From Episyrphus balteatus (lineage: Eukaryota > Arthropoda > Insecta > Diptera > Syrphidae): DNA of 64,000 nt. The notes beneath the pieces were generated by a model. It was given only the letters and a program-made list of their open reading frames with translations. It searched no databases and was not told the DNA's origin. Where the stretch lies: contig NC_079137.1 of NCBI RefSeq assembly GCF_945859705.1, positions 63,892,552 to 63,956,551 on the forward strand, written 5' to 3'. The translations under genes and the position numbers were made by a program. Positions 10,678 through 22,676 of this stretch are shown in pieces (the first letter of the stretch is position 1; every line of letters starts with the position of its first letter).

Positions 10678-13270
10678 TCAATTTAAAGTTGCAAAGAATT
10701 TGTTTCAAGGGTAGATAAGGTTATGTTAATTCACTCTGATTCGTTAATTTTCATCTCATTTGCTTAATAATTCTTTATCAGGGCTTCGGGAACTAGTTTT
10801 TGCTTTTTAGTGCGTAAGTAGCAAAAGTGGCCACGATAAAATTTTCTTGCCAAAACAATTAAAATGTCGATACCAATGGTTGACACAAATAGCTGGAGTG
10901 AGTAAAAGTTCTAAATCCTTTCTGCATTAGTAAAACGGATATAAAATCTTTTTTTCTGAAAATCTGTTGATATTTTCGTATAAGGGTGCCAACTTAAAAA
11001 AAAATCTATGGCAACTCTACGTCCTACAGTTTTTATTTCGCTTAAGTTTTAACAGCAATCAGAAGGTTACTCAAGTGCAAAAAATTAAACTACCAACATT
11101 ATGTATGTAGTTGGTAACTTACCAGCTTCTGCATGTATTACTTATAGTAAAAACTTAAAAAAAAAAAACTAAACTCATTTACTTATATCACGTAATAGTA
11201 ATAGAAAAAAAATTAAATAACTTTTTTATATTCAACATCGTCGTCTAAAAGTTGGTTTAACTTTTCATTTCTTTTCTTATGCTGATCAAGCGACACACTA
11301 TGACGATGATGGTGGCAGTGAAAGTGGTAAAAACGTTCTGTTATTTTTTTAATTTTTTTTTTATTTCTATGCCAAACAACGATAGCGGTGACTTTTTTTT
11401 TTTTCTTCTTTTGTTTTGGTTAATGTTTACACATTAAGCACTTATTTTCAAGTATTATGATCAATTATGTCTTTGAATTATATTTAAACAGCTCAACTTT
11501 GGAGACATATTTAACGACTTTACAAGTTGAAAACCATGTTGACGCCTAGTAATTGCCGATGAATTATGGATGCGGATGGCGGAGAAAATTAAATACACAT
11601 CAAAGTGATTCAGAAATTAAATACAAAATCTCTGGGGAAATACAATATTTTTGATTGAGCTTTTATATTCTATTTGTCTCATACAGATTTTTTTTTTTCT
11701 TGTAATTTAACATTTTAAAGATTCATTTTTGTAGACTTTTCTTTCAGTTCCTGAATTGACCTTGAAATTCTCTACGCTGAAAATTTACTTTAGGAAAGAT
11801 AGTAATTCAACATAATATAAGACCAAAAAACCTTGAAGTTGACATGACATTTCAAATTATTCTTCCAACGTTAAAATAAATCCTTTGTGCAAAAACCTTG
11901 AATAATGTAAGCATCATTAAGATATCTGGCATATCTTTTGACAAATAGTTTACAACATGTTTTAATTATTTCCATTTCAATAAACTTCCCGATTCTTGGT
12001 TCTTGTTTACCTGTACGTGAATTTAATGGTGTCTTAAGCTTATTAAGTTATATGAATAAAATTGTTTAAATTCCTTCACTTTTCCTTCATTCAAGTAACC
12101 TTGAAAATAAAAATCCTGGTTTGCTTTTTTGTTACTTCTTGTTTGCATTCACTTTGTGGTTATTTAGTTGGTAGTGAATGTAATGTCCTTGACTTTCACT
12201 TACCACTGTCGATAAGCCCTTTTTAATAATCCTTCATTGTTTGACCTCGAAAACAATTTAATGAGACTAAACCTTCGGGTTATTAAACTAGACATGTTTA
12301 TATTTAACTGTAATTTAGACTCATCCGAAGGGAAATAAATGCAAATTTGAAAGGAACTCAAGAGTTGTGTAAACATAAACTTCAGGGTCATTCAATGGTG
12401 CAGTTCTCATGATAATAATCATGGTCGAAGGTTTAGGTAAATCTTTTAATTCTTTTATGTTTTATCACTTTAATAAAAGGGTTTATAGGTAAGAACAAAG
12501 TTGATGGTAAACGCATAAGTTTCATTACAATTTTATTCGCAGCAAAAACCATGTATCTGTTTATCTTATCGTACTTGTACTAGTGGCTGACTTAAATCTA
12601 AATGTGAACTTATCCTTATGCATACAAATCCTGAAAAATTGGCGTTTGACGATTTCAATCTAAAGCAAAATATCAAGCACTAGGTACAAAAATTATGTTA
12701 TGTTTTCAAATTTTAAACGCATTTTTCTTCATATCTCAAATAAAAAATAAATAAAACAATTGATATGCTTTACTTATACAATTATAGAAAGAATAAATAG
12801 AAAGATAGTACGTATACACCCAAGTGACCAATTATTTGAGCTTATTTATTTACTTTGCTAGCTCTTTGAATTTTGTTAGAATTCTTTAATCTTTTATCTA
12901 TTTATTATTTTTTTTTTTTTTCAATTTTTTAATTACTTTTTGTTGTACTTATTCGCTAAGACTAAACATATTTTAAAAACAAATTGCAAGTTACTATACA
13001 AGGAATAGATAGATATGAAAAACTTTGTGTAACAACTTTGAGGACAAATAATGAAGTTGACAAAATAACACGTATACACCCTAGTGACCAGATGCACGGA
13101 TTTTCATTTTATTGACTAGTGATTGAGTTTTGAGTTCTTTTGATAATAAAAAAAAAAACAAAGAGATTCGATTAGAATCAGAATCTCGAAAACAAAGATT
13201 CAGAAAAAGTTGGTAAGATATTTTTATTCGGGATTTACACCTTTTTTACGGTTGAGTGGTTTTTTTTTTT
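10678..13270. other. AT-rich non-coding stretch
   Basis: No gene seen. A 21-bp direct repeat of the type ACGTATACACCCWAGTGACC occurs near 12810 and 13070, about 257 bp apart; its origin is unknown. Many poly-T runs are present. Confidence 0.5.
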
Positions 13271-13400
13271 TGATTTGCTGTTGAAATTTTATTTTAGAGT
13301 TCAAAGAAATTTTATAAATTAATTGATTAATTGAGGTTTGAAAATTAATTGATTTGCTGTTGAAATTTAATTTTGGAGTTTAAAGAAATTTTATAAACCA
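13270..13400. repeat. Tandem duplication of ~80 bp
   Basis: TTTGCTGTTGAAATTT followed by AGTTYAAAGAAATTTTATAAA occurs at about 13275 and again at about 13352, with several differences between the copies. Confidence 0.6.
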
Positions 13401-13609
13401 TCTGTATGCAAAATTGTAGAATTTTTCACAGCTCTAAGGGCCAGTTTGTTTGAAAAATTATTCATTAAAAGATAATCGAGTGTCAACAAATCGGCCCTAA
13501 GTCTCGGGAATTTTTTTTTTATTCTTTTTCAGATAAAACGAACTTATAGGTAACGATACTTTGTTTTTTTATCTGCAGTTGGAGTTTTTTGGAAGTTCCA
13601 GATTAATAG

Positions 13610-14235
13610 ATTAAAAAAGTCATGTGTGCAATTCACACGTGATAGAAGTGAAACCTTAAAAAATAAATTTCTTGCAAAAAAAAAAACGAAAAAATCTACT
13701 TATTTTTTATTCTATCTCCTTTAAATACATGTTTTTTATATGACAACCTATATTAATTTTATATCATCTGAAAGCTTATTGTTTCAGCTCAAAATATTTA
13801 TATTGTCCATGTCTTGTCTATACAACATCTACAAAAAGAGCTTATTTTTTACAAACCAAATCACTTTTCATCAAAAAAGCAAAAAAATCAATCTTTTTTC
13901 TCTTTAAACACCATGAAATTTTTTTTTAAAATGACTACCTATAGTTAATTTTATATCATCATTATACCATGCCTAGAAAAAAAAAATCATTTGTGCAATT
14001 CACACGTGGTAGAAGTGAAACCTTAAAAATTATTTTTCTTGCATAAAATAAAAATCGAAAAAATGTACCTTTTTTTATTCTACACCTTTAAATACATATC
14101 TTTTATATGACAACCTTATAAATTAAAAAATAATAAATTTTAAATCATCTGAAAGCTTATTATTTCACCTTTTATTTGACTTTTCAATCATGTTTCTACC
14201 ATGCCTACAAAAAAGTAAGAATTTTTTAAAGTCAA
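13610..14235. repeat. Tandem AT-rich repeat with CATCTGAAAGCTTATT core
   Basis: GTGCAATTCACACGTG(A/G)TAG begins at 13626 and again at 13992, a period of ~366 bp. Each unit holds sub-units with TATGACAACCTAT, ATATCATCTGAAAGCTTATT and CTACAAAAAGAGCTTA. Related units occur at 46340-46690, so this is a dispersed repeat family. Confidence 0.65.
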
Positions 14236-17200
14236 CCATCTCGAAAATTAAAACTTCCTACACTGGTGGCTGGTCATCGGCAACAGATCTCCACAGGTGT
14301 TTTGAGGTATTTTTCAATTTTTTCAATTTTTTCAATTTAAGATTGTGTAACTTGTAGAGCACGTACCGTTATGTCTGATATATCAAATAAAAGGTTATTT
14401 TATCAGCATGCGCATTAAAGTTAAATCAATTTGTATGTGCACTAGATCAAAAGATATAACGTGGGTAGGAAAAGAACATCTTTTTACCGTTATCTCAGAA
14501 TTTTGAATATGAAATTAAATGAAATTTTGTACAATTATAATTTATTTAATTACCTATCTACAGTACAAATTTCATTCATCTATCTATTAAAACAAAAAGT
14601 TATACATAACAAGTTGAAGTCGTGTCGCGTTTTCGTTTCATCTTGTTTCAAATCACTGCGATACTAAAGAAGTTTTCACTTCAAAAAAAAAAAAAAATCA
14701 CTTTGTTTTTTTTTTTTTTTTTTTTTTTTTGAGAATTCATGTTTTCGATTTTTATGCAAAATGTTTATTTTTTTTAAAGTTGAAAAGAAATTACAGAATA
14801 TAATTCCTAGTAAAAAAAATTGTTATGAAACCGTATTTTTCGTGGGACAACATTTTTTACATGGAATATATTTGGCTACATCTCCCTCTGTTATAAAAAA
14901 AATAATATTATTTTTTTTTTGTTCTTCGGTTAAAAAATTTGGATTAACGAATTTGGAATTCATTTTTTCACTCTCGCAAATTTCAAGAATCCTAATTTCA
15001 AACTTATTTTCAAAATAACAATTTTTGTAAAAATCGGGGTTTTTCAAGAATTTTTATTCTAAATTTATGTTAATTTTTTTTTTTCAATTGCAGACTTGAA
15101 GAGTTTGGACCCATAGAAAACTTCAATGTAATTTGTTTTTTGCAAAATTTGGTTTACTGAATTTTTAGGTTTAAAGACCTAAATCTGCGGTTGAATGAAA
15201 TTTGTATACAAAAACATTTAAGTTACCTTGATGTTAAAATGAAGAAACGTTTTCAAAACAAAAATCATTTATGCTTAAAAAAAAAATTACAAATTAGTTT
15301 TTGGAAAAACAATTATTTGTGAATTTCATTGAAACTTTTTATTTATAATGTCGATTAATATTTCTTTTTTAATGTTGTACCAAAGTTTTTCTTGAAAAAT
15401 TTTTGAAAACTATTTTTAATTTAAAATTAAAAATGTAGGTAATGCTATTCAGAAAATTTAAATTAGCATTAGCAAATAGTATTTTTTGCAATTTTAAGAA
15501 AAATATGAAGATTTTTTTTCACCGTATCTAAATCTTATATACTGAGTCTATATATAGACTTATAAGTGCTCCTTCACCTTGAATAAAGTTTCTGTTCTAT
15601 TTTGTGACCTCAATAGCTTCTGAAAGCTTAAACAACATCTCCGGGTAAAACAGAGTACGAAAACGGATTCTTTCTCTTACAAAAAAAACTCATTCATTAA
15701 TTCATTGAATTTGTTCATAATCTTATTTGTTTTGTTTGTATAGTCTCTATACAATTCAAGCTTGTAACAAAAACCTCATAACCCGCAGTGTCCGACTAAC
15801 TAAGACCAAAATATTATCGAATTAACAAGTTTTCTATTGTCAGTCAAATTTATTTAATTTCATATCTCTCATAACGAACTCCACACAAAAGCTTCTCGCT
15901 CTATCTGCTTAAATTAATTAAATAATCATTAGAAATGAATTTCCTTGCATAGACAAGACGTCGTCATCGTTATAGACCAAACGAGCAAAAAAGTATCTAT
16001 TACTTTTATTTTTCAATGAATTTTATTTTACTTCAATGATTTTAAAGTGCTTTAACTCCTATAATACACCTCACACGTCAGTCAGTCATTCAGTCAGAAG
16101 GAAAAAAATAATCATGAAAGAAATGCACGCAACTTCTAGCCATTGGCTATGTGGGGATATACACAATCACTACCGCATTTCAAGTAACGATTGAACTATT
16201 AATAAAAATGTATAAAGTTTGTTGTACAAGATACAACTTAAAACTTGCACTGATCGATACTGCTTGAATATCCATATCCAGGCACAAATAATAATAATAC
16301 CACGCCACAAAATATCATCGGAGAATGCGCGCGTGTGGATTGCAACTCGTCTCACGAATTTCAAACAGTGATTTACGCAATATTCCAACGGGTTATTCGG
16401 CTAAATCTTATATGCTTTCTGTTGATGGTTTTTGAATTCAGGCTTAAACACTGTGGTGGACGTATTAACCGATATTTTGCTGCAGAGGAATGTGCTAACC
16501 TACTACAACAACTTGAAATGATATAAAATATATTCGAAAGTGAATGAACTCTTTGAAAGTGAAGACAACATGTGCTTCGGTCTATACTGAGTTTTTCTTT
16601 CTGGGTGGAAGAAGGGGAGTTAAGTGTTAATTAAAATAAATTAACATCTCACGGCCAAAAGTGTTAAGCTGATGTTTAGCCAAATGTAAACGAGTAATTA
16701 AATTGCTATTTGGTTTGTCAAAAATAAGAACCGACAACCGAATGCGAGGAATTAAAAGAAAGTTGTAACGTGCAGAAATTCAATTTATGACTTCTTCTTC
16801 TTATTTTTGGTTAACCTTCTGACCAAGTTTTTTTTTCGTTTTTATTATTATTTGTTTGTGGTTACGGGAAGTCTTAAAAAAAAATTTAATTGGTGAAGGG
16901 AGCACATTTTTGGCAAATCAAAAAAAGTTTTGTCGGTCAGTAAAAGAAATGGAAAATGGTAACACAGTGTAAGCTCTCAATTGAAAGTTAAACCGGTTGC
17001 AAGTTCGAGACATGCTTCCTTTGACATAGTATAAAATAATAAAATATACAATACGAATGAGGAATTGACATAAATCAAAGCACCATCACCACACAACTTA
17101 CTACACTCTGTCACCAAGGAGTCAATTCTTTTCGGCAACGCAACTAAACCAAAAGACAGGTTTGTGTTTTTTTTGCGTTTACATTAATCATTTTGGTTAT

Positions 17201-18801
17201 TGAATTTGCTGCCGGTAACGATCTGCAATAATACAGTGGGAGGCAGTGAAAGAAAAAGTGGAATTTCACACGATATCACGTTTGTCTGGGAGTTGACAGC
17301 AGATTTAAAGCGTGAGAGATAACCGTTTCATATCAATATTGAAAGCAGATTAATTTATATTGATAGCTAAAACGTAAGTCTCTAGGAATGTTTTGGCGAC
17401 TTTTCTAAGAAAGAGTGAAGAAACAATAGAGATTTTTAAATATTATTGCATTTACCTGATATCATAAATATGGTATATAAATATTTTAATCTAGCCATCT
17501 GGCTGCAATATGCATTCAAAGACTATGGATTTTGCACTTTAAGACTGCTGCATTTTTCGGGAAGCAGCCAGTTAATATACTTGGTTTATTAATCACATAT
17601 ACAAAATTGCATTGTTATTGCACTATTTTATTATTGTAAATATTATGGATATGAATCGGTTTCTTCTCAAGCAAACAATCTACTGACAGTTCTTGATCTA
17701 AGTAACTAAGTTGCTTAGAGTTTTTAAGATTAGGAGATGATGTATAGTCAAAAAGTAAGTACGCAAAGTAATATTTTTAGACTTAGGGAAATGAAAGAGG
17801 ATCAATTCCTATATTCCAACTCAAAAGTATTATCGTAAAGCGACAGAATACTAAATTTTAAAATCGTATAGTTTTCAATGTTTGCTTTATAAGGATTTAA
17901 AAAAGGAATTGCGAATTACATATATATTTTGGGACAGTTTTTTTTTTTTTTTTTGAAAATGAAATCACAATCAATTGACTACACTAATTTTTTGAACTAG
18001 ACATTTTTGTATGAAAATAGCTACTTTATAGGTACGTTATGAAAAGTCAACAACGGCTGCATTTAAAATTTCGTACAATTGTACCCTTTTTTGGATAGTA
18101 AAAACGAGAAAAATTAAAAAATTAAAATTGAATTTTAAGATTTGTTAATAATGGCTACCTTAAACCAACTTTAAAAGTGTCATATTTTCTCATACGATTT
18201 AATACAAAAAAAAATCATGTACCTACCTATGAAATGGTCTGTCAAAATTACCTGCCACAGAACCGTTGTCTTTTAAATCACACCTTTTACCGAAAAGTCT
18301 TATTTAAGCATTTAGAGTTAAGTGAGCTGGCTTAGCATTAAAAAAATACTTAATTTTGCTATTAAAGGCATGAAAGTTAAATCGTTGTTGGTGGCAATAC
18401 ATTCAGGCTATTTTGACATAAATTATTAAGCTACTTTTAATCTTATTTAGTACCCACAAGAAAAGTTCTTTTACATCACGTTTTTGAGGTCTTCTCGTGG
18501 AAAATAAAAAATGCCGTTTTTTAACAGTTGAGGAGTGTATAAACAAAAAAGCCGTATTTCCATCTAAACAAATTATTCAGAAATCGCAAAAAACTGTGAC
18601 AAAGTCAAATAGATTTGTATGAAATTCAGTTTTTGATTGGTTTCCATTGAAGGCAACATGTGTAGTTTTGTCTTAAAAATCCGATTTTATTAAAAATAGA
18701 AAACATGAACAGTGAAAATACGGCCTTTCTGTTGTGCGTGCTACTTTTCTTGTGACGGTTTCTAAAAGAGTTTAATTTCTTAAACATACGGTTAGCAAAT
18801 A
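14236..18801. other. Non-coding stretch, probably intronic or intergenic
   Basis: No recognisable gene. A 26-base T run lies at about 14705-14731. The part at 16000-17400 is less AT-rich than its surroundings and has a plus-strand donor-like GTAAGT near 17372. It could hold an untranslated exon or enhancer, but I see no coding frame that convinces me. Confidence 0.4.
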
Positions 18802-18809
18802 TTACTTAC

Positions 18810-18944
18810 TTACTTAGGGTGGATTTGGGCCTCAACCAAAAAGCTTCGCCAGCCAGCTCTATCCTTCGCTCGCTGCTTCCAGTTGCGCATGCCAAGTTGA
18901 TTGAGATCCCCTTCCAATTGGTTGCGCCACCTCAGACGAGGTCT
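18810..18944 (-). pseudogene. C-terminal remnant of a non-LTR retrotransposon ORF2, with (TAAG)n tail
   Basis: The minus strand encodes about 44 residues ending in a TAA at 18812-18810. They match the extreme C-terminal pattern common in non-LTR reverse transcriptase proteins: RPRLRW, then a basic-acidic helix, RNWKQRA, DRAGWR and EAQ-x-HP. The stop is followed on the minus strand by a (TAAG)n run at 18816-18802, a microsatellite-like tail typical of several insect non-LTR clades. The rest of the element upstream is missing, as expected for a 5'-truncated insertion. Confidence 0.8.
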
Positions 18945-21900
18945 TGTTAATATTCCATAGCAAATATATACAAAAATATTTAAAATTTAAAAGCAACCGG
19001 TAAAGATCTTTCCGAGATTTGCTTAAAAACGCGAATGAACACAAGATTATTTTTGTAGAAGAAGAAGAAAATCTTTTAGAAATCTAAACAAAAAAATGCC
19101 ATGCGCAAGGGCATTACCTCAAAAAATAATGTCAAACTTTTAAGACTATTTGTGTCTTACTATTTTGGCTTATTATTATAAGTGTGGGTGGATAACCGAC
19201 ATTTCAAGTTTTTGATAACTTGAATGCGTTTAAAAGTGTGATGTGTGACTTTTTTACTTTGCATTATTTTACAAGTCAAGTCAAGGACATATATTTGGTT
19301 TTTTTTTTGGGCTTATTTCGTTGAAGGTTCAACAAATTTTTTTTAAATATTATGGCCAAATGTTAATTGTATTCAAAGAAAATTATGAAAAGAAAACAAT
19401 TTTCTTTTTCTTTAAATTGAAAAAAAAAAAAAAACAATTTTTCGAACTATTTAACCAAAACGTATATTTCTAGTATTAAAACGTTTGCTGGTTTTTAGTT
19501 ATAGATGCAACAGTTTTTGGTCTTCCACTTTTCTAAAGCTCTTTTACATACTACAGAACTAAAATTTGTTTCCAAGTTTTGTTTAACTTTTGCAATTGTA
19601 GATCTACTGTATTTTACTACAATTTTAATTGTGTGTAACGTTAATGTTTGTTTGCATCTCTCAAAGCACGGTCCAACTTCAATTTGCTCGCCTTTTGGCC
19701 TAAAGTTGTGCATATCGAACAGTATACTAAAACCGAACACATCCCAATCTGAACTATTGCACTGTTATTGTATCTCTCCCTAAATCCCCCTTACCCCACC
19801 TTGCACACTTGAGTCAAAGGAGAGACACAATCAAATTGAACAGAGAGTCAGGAAAACAACTTTCAAAAATATCCTTGAGTTGGGACAGCATGTCGTTTAT
19901 GTTTTTTGTGGTATAAGACCATTGCTGTGTTGCTACTCCATTCTGTTATACTCGAACTTACTACCGCTGTTGTTAAGAGCTAAATTCTGCATCTTAGAGG
20001 TGTTTTGTTTTGTTTCTTTTTTGTTATTTTTCATTATATATATCTTGTGGTTTGTTATCTTGGCCATGTATCTTTGAACACTGGACCGATTTTTATGTAC
20101 TATTTAGTTTTTTTTTTTTTCTCTGCCCAGTCATCAATGGGGATATATTAAAGTTATTGCATTATATTGCTTCAAATTACGTGCAAGTAATGGGGCATGT
20201 GCACTCTCGAAGCACATGAATTTTATGTGTGAGTATTATGCATGTGTTTTAAGATCGTTTTAGCTTGTCCAATGTGTATTGTGTATAAAAATGAACGTTG
20301 CACAATCACCTCCACCAAAATGCGATTAACCATGAATTGGAGCGATTTTTTTTTTTTTTGGTTGCTGCTGCATAAAACGTGATGCATGAGAATATTTTGT
20401 TGGACAAGAATATCGTTCAAATATGCGATAAATTGTGGCGATATTGACAAGTTATCATTATTTCATGGCAGACAGTTTGTTGCCTTAATTAAAATTAAGA
20501 TAAATTCTGTGGGAAAATTGTGCATCATCCGAGTATTTTTTTTTAATAAGATAATAAATGAATTCTTAATTCTTAAAGCTGCAAATATAAAAATTAATAA
20601 TTCAATATCTTCTCTAACCTCTTTAACCGTAGCTACTTTTAAAACCATGAAGACGATCTTTTAATTATACCTGTACGCAATGTTAAACTGATTCATAAAT
20701 TATACACATGGCAAACTTAGATACAAACAAGGCAAAAATAAAACAATTAAATACATCCCGCATAGTGGCCACTGACCCAAAAATACCCTAAAGACATGTA
20801 ATTTATAACTTTTTTTTGTTTGCTTTTACTCTACAACCGATATCAATGAAAGAAAGTATCTAATAATAATTGAATTGAATTCACATGTTGGTATGTTAAC
20901 TGCTCAAGCAAATAGTTCCACCTATAGACACAAATAATATAGCCATCGACTTGAACCTAATATTATTATACCAATGAGTAATGTTAAAATGTTAGTTTTT
21001 TATGGGACAAATTGATGTTTCCAATGGAAGACAAATAGAGTGCGTCATTTTCAATTCATATAAATAAAATAGAAATTTTTGTATTTTTGGTTAATGGTTG
21101 TTAATAAAATTTTGCACTTTCTATACTCAACTCATTGACTTTCTTTACAATAACAACTAAGACAGAATGTATTCTTCTTTAATTAGCTAAAAACCACAAC
21201 ATCACGAAATAAATTTAAGTTTATTATGGTTTGTCAAAACAATTAAGATTTTTTTTTAGAATGGATGTGAGGAAAAGTTGAAATTTTTATTAAAAAATTA
21301 TTCAAATAAGGGTAGAAAATAATTTGTAAAGAATGACCCACCTTGGATTTGACTAGTTAAATACAAAAACAAGCGTAATTTGATTTACATATTAAATATT
21401 AATATTGAAAATGATGATTCCCAAATATTTGATCTTGTGCGTCTCATGTGGTCACTAAGTAGACAATCTGCTGAAGATTTTTTATATGTTTGATATCTTT
21501 TACAAATTTGCCACAGTTGTAAAAAAATAGAAACCCATTTTCTTGAATTTTTGGGGAAATTCCAAAATAATGTGCATCAACAATGCATTTTTTTTAAATC
21601 ATGAATGACACTTAGAAAAAAATTGTTGCCACAAGATAAATATTCTTTGGCTTAAATTAAATTATCTGGTTTTTGAAAGTTTTTATCAAGTCCAAAGACA
21701 CTCATAGTTTGTATTTTAAGTGCATTTTTTTGTGAGAACGCAACAATATTAAACCATTTTGAACTAAATTTTTTGTATCGTGGATGTGGCAACATATTTT
21801 TCTATATATAATTATTTATATTTAAAAAACGTCACTGTTGATGCACTTTTTTTGAAAGAAAAATTACATATTTGTCATCGTAGTTTTAATTTTTTTAAAT

Positions 21901-22013
21901 GAACGTAGAAATTTTTAATTAATTAATTTAGAGCCGATTTTTCAATCTTCAAAATAAAGTCAAAATAAAGTTACTATGCTCATAAACAATTAGATAAAAA
22001 CATTGAATTTTTC
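18945..22013. other. Non-coding stretch
   Basis: No gene seen. The open frames around 19500-20660 are antisense pairs with hydrophobic, AT-driven composition and no motif. Confidence 0.45.
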
Positions 22014-22136
22014 AGTTTACAGTTTTTTCGTATGTTTCCATACTTTGCAGTGACTGCTTTTTGTTCCGTCAATTCCATTATAATCTTTGAACAACAACAA
22101 CATCTTGAAGGTGCTACCACCAAGTGTTTTTTTTTT
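22014..22136. repeat. 123-bp direct repeat, copy 1
   Basis: Identical to 22554-22676 apart from the length of the closing T run; the two copies are exactly 540 bp apart and flank the SINE. Confidence 0.9.
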
Positions 22137-22330
22137 ATGGCTAGAGTTACAGTACTGTTTCACGGATGCCAATCCGATCATCAGACTCCTTTTATTCCAT
22201 TTTGTGTGTGGTGCTTGGTCTAGTAATTTTTTCATTTGATTTGAAAAACTTCTTCCGTCACACTTGAGTATTGAACCTAGACCAAGCGAGTTCAGAAGCC
22301 AGTACACTACGCACTGCGCTACCTCACCCA
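22137..22330 (-). mobile_element. tRNA-derived SINE
   Basis: The minus strand begins with a tRNA-like head at about 22330. The box A match TAGCGCAGTGCG is at 22321-22310 and the box B-like GGTTCAATACTC is at 22277-22266, a spacing of about 45 bases. A non-tRNA body follows down to an A-rich stretch (plus-strand T run) at 22136-22127. A pol III promoter, no coding capacity and an A-rich tail fit a SINE. The 110-codon frame across it is not a gene. Confidence 0.65.
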
Positions 22331-22553
22331 CGTGATTAGCCTCACCCAATTGCAGGTTTTCTTAGTTTATCAACATGCAAATGAATAGACTTAGCATTTT
22401 TACTAGCTCCTTCAAGTATGATTGTTGTTGTTCGGCTCTTTCATGTTTTTCTCCATAGTCTTAAGCATAGCAACAATTCGTTTGCATATACGAAAGTAGG
22501 AAAGTGATTAGAAAGATGTTAGGCGCGGGCCCTGATTATTTTTCATCATATTA

Positions 22554-22676
22554 AGTTTACAGTTTTTTCGTATGTTTCCATACTTTGCAGTGACTGCTTT
22601 TTGTTCCGTCAATTCCATTATAATCTTTGAACAACAACAACATCTTGAAGGTGCTACCACCAAGTGTTTTTTTTTT
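22554..22676. repeat. 123-bp direct repeat, copy 2
   Basis: See copy 1. The interval 22331-22553 between the SINE head and this copy has no recognised feature. Confidence 0.9.

Noticed and set aside
19495..20664. Several 60-90-codon frames in antisense pairs
   Set aside because: They have AT-driven hydrophobic composition, mutual overlap on opposite strands, and no splice or start context.
22017..22349. 110-codon minus frame
   Set aside because: It runs through the tRNA-derived SINE head and body and the direct repeat.
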